A stretch of DNA of 32,598 nucleotides from contig JBHEMX010000100.1 in the NCBI GenBank assembly GCA_046262355.1, forward strand, positions 1 through 32,598, given 5' to 3'. Position numbers and translations under genes: made by a program. This DNA comes from DATADD01 sp046262355 (GTDB lineage Bacteria; Actinomycetota; CADDZG01; WHSQ01). This document shows positions 32,478 to 32,598 of this stretch, piece by piece; position 1 is the first letter of the stretch, and every line of letters begins with the position of its first letter. Under the pieces are notes generated by a model, which was given only the letters and a program-made list of their open reading frames with translations, was not told the origin of the DNA and did no database searches.

Positions 32478-32598
32478 ATGTACCTACGCACGATCGCGCG
32501 CCGCAACAAGGACGGCTCGGTGGTCCGCTACTACCAGCTGGCGCACAACGCGGTCAACGCCCGGGGACAGGCGCAGGCGCAGGTCCTCTACTCGTTCG
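32478..32598 (+). CDS. IS1634/IS4-type transposase, N terminus (partial)
   Basis: From the ATG at 32478 the frame reads MYLRTIARRNKDGSVVRYYQ, LAHNAVNARGQAQAQVLYSF and runs out of the window. This start (MYLRTIxRRNKDGSxVRYxQLAHN) is the usual N terminus of IS1634-type DDE transposases. Whether the rest is intact cannot be seen. The 32294-32477 interval before it shows nothing that can be supported. Confidence 0.75.
   Translation, partial: MYLRTIARRNKDGSVVRYYQLAHNAVNARGQAQAQVLYSF

Noticed and set aside
1..32598. CRISPR array, rRNA genes or replication origin
   Set aside because: No regularly spaced direct repeats, rRNA signature segments or DnaA-box cluster were seen on either strand.

Overview
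GC-rich window whose gene repertoire points to an actinomycete-like (Actinomycetota) soil or metagenome genome. The evidence is frequent GTG starts, strong AGGAGG-type ribosome binding sites, one promoter placed so close to its ATG that the transcript should be leaderless, and typical actinobacterial families: TPR-LuxR and AAA-LuxR regulators, an HD-GYP-LuxR protein, DUF5946, a stand-alone LigD polymerase domain, GH130 and HxlR/PadR regulators. The lineage is an inference from family resemblance; no rRNA or complete tRNA is present.

Layout. 1-1246: remnant of a radical SAM gene, a frameshifted VOC protein, and an NTF2-like protein. 1244-6425: two divergent paralogous TPR-LuxR regulators (2352-4020 minus, broken; 4104-5765 plus, intact). 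Each is followed, in its own direction, by a near-identical 32-bp dyad and then a target gene: a methyltransferase on the left, a cupin on the right. 6691-7545: an alpha/beta hydrolase. 7546-8146: a gene-poor stretch with a tandem repeat and one copy of a dispersed repeat. 8147-11237: an NmrA-type reductase and a flavin oxidase, divergent from an HxlR regulator split by an in-frame TAG. 11290-12890: the 3' end of a MalG-type sugar permease coupled to a GH130 phosphorylase. 13115-14229: an IS481 fragment joined to a methyltransferase fragment. 14353-17986: AAA-LuxR regulator, cupin and small conserved protein. 18303-22272: a methyltransferase with tandem TGA codons, a cupin, and two heavily broken regulators that meet head to head, each lacking its 5' end. 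22409-24760: a tRNA-Thr 3' fragment, small enzymes, a CBS protein and a decayed cupin. 24890-31779: DUF5946, LigD polymerase domain, alpha/beta hydrolase, two tandem DHFR-family proteins (one decayed), a PadR/membrane protein operon and a broken scramblase-like gene. 31847-32598: IS21 and IS1634-type transposase fragments.

Two themes dominate. First, LuxR-family regulators repeatedly sit next to a GC-rich dyad and a small cupin or methyltransferase gene. The dyads at 2293, 5778 and 19241 are clearly related, so a small LuxR-controlled regulon is a reasonable hypothesis. Second, an unusual number of genes are interrupted by frameshifts, nonsense codons or truncation, while several neighbours remain fully open. 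Some frameshifts fall in G/C homopolymers and could be sequencing errors. Others (several per gene, lost catalytic residues, lost start codon, lost termini) look like genuine decay around insertion sequences.
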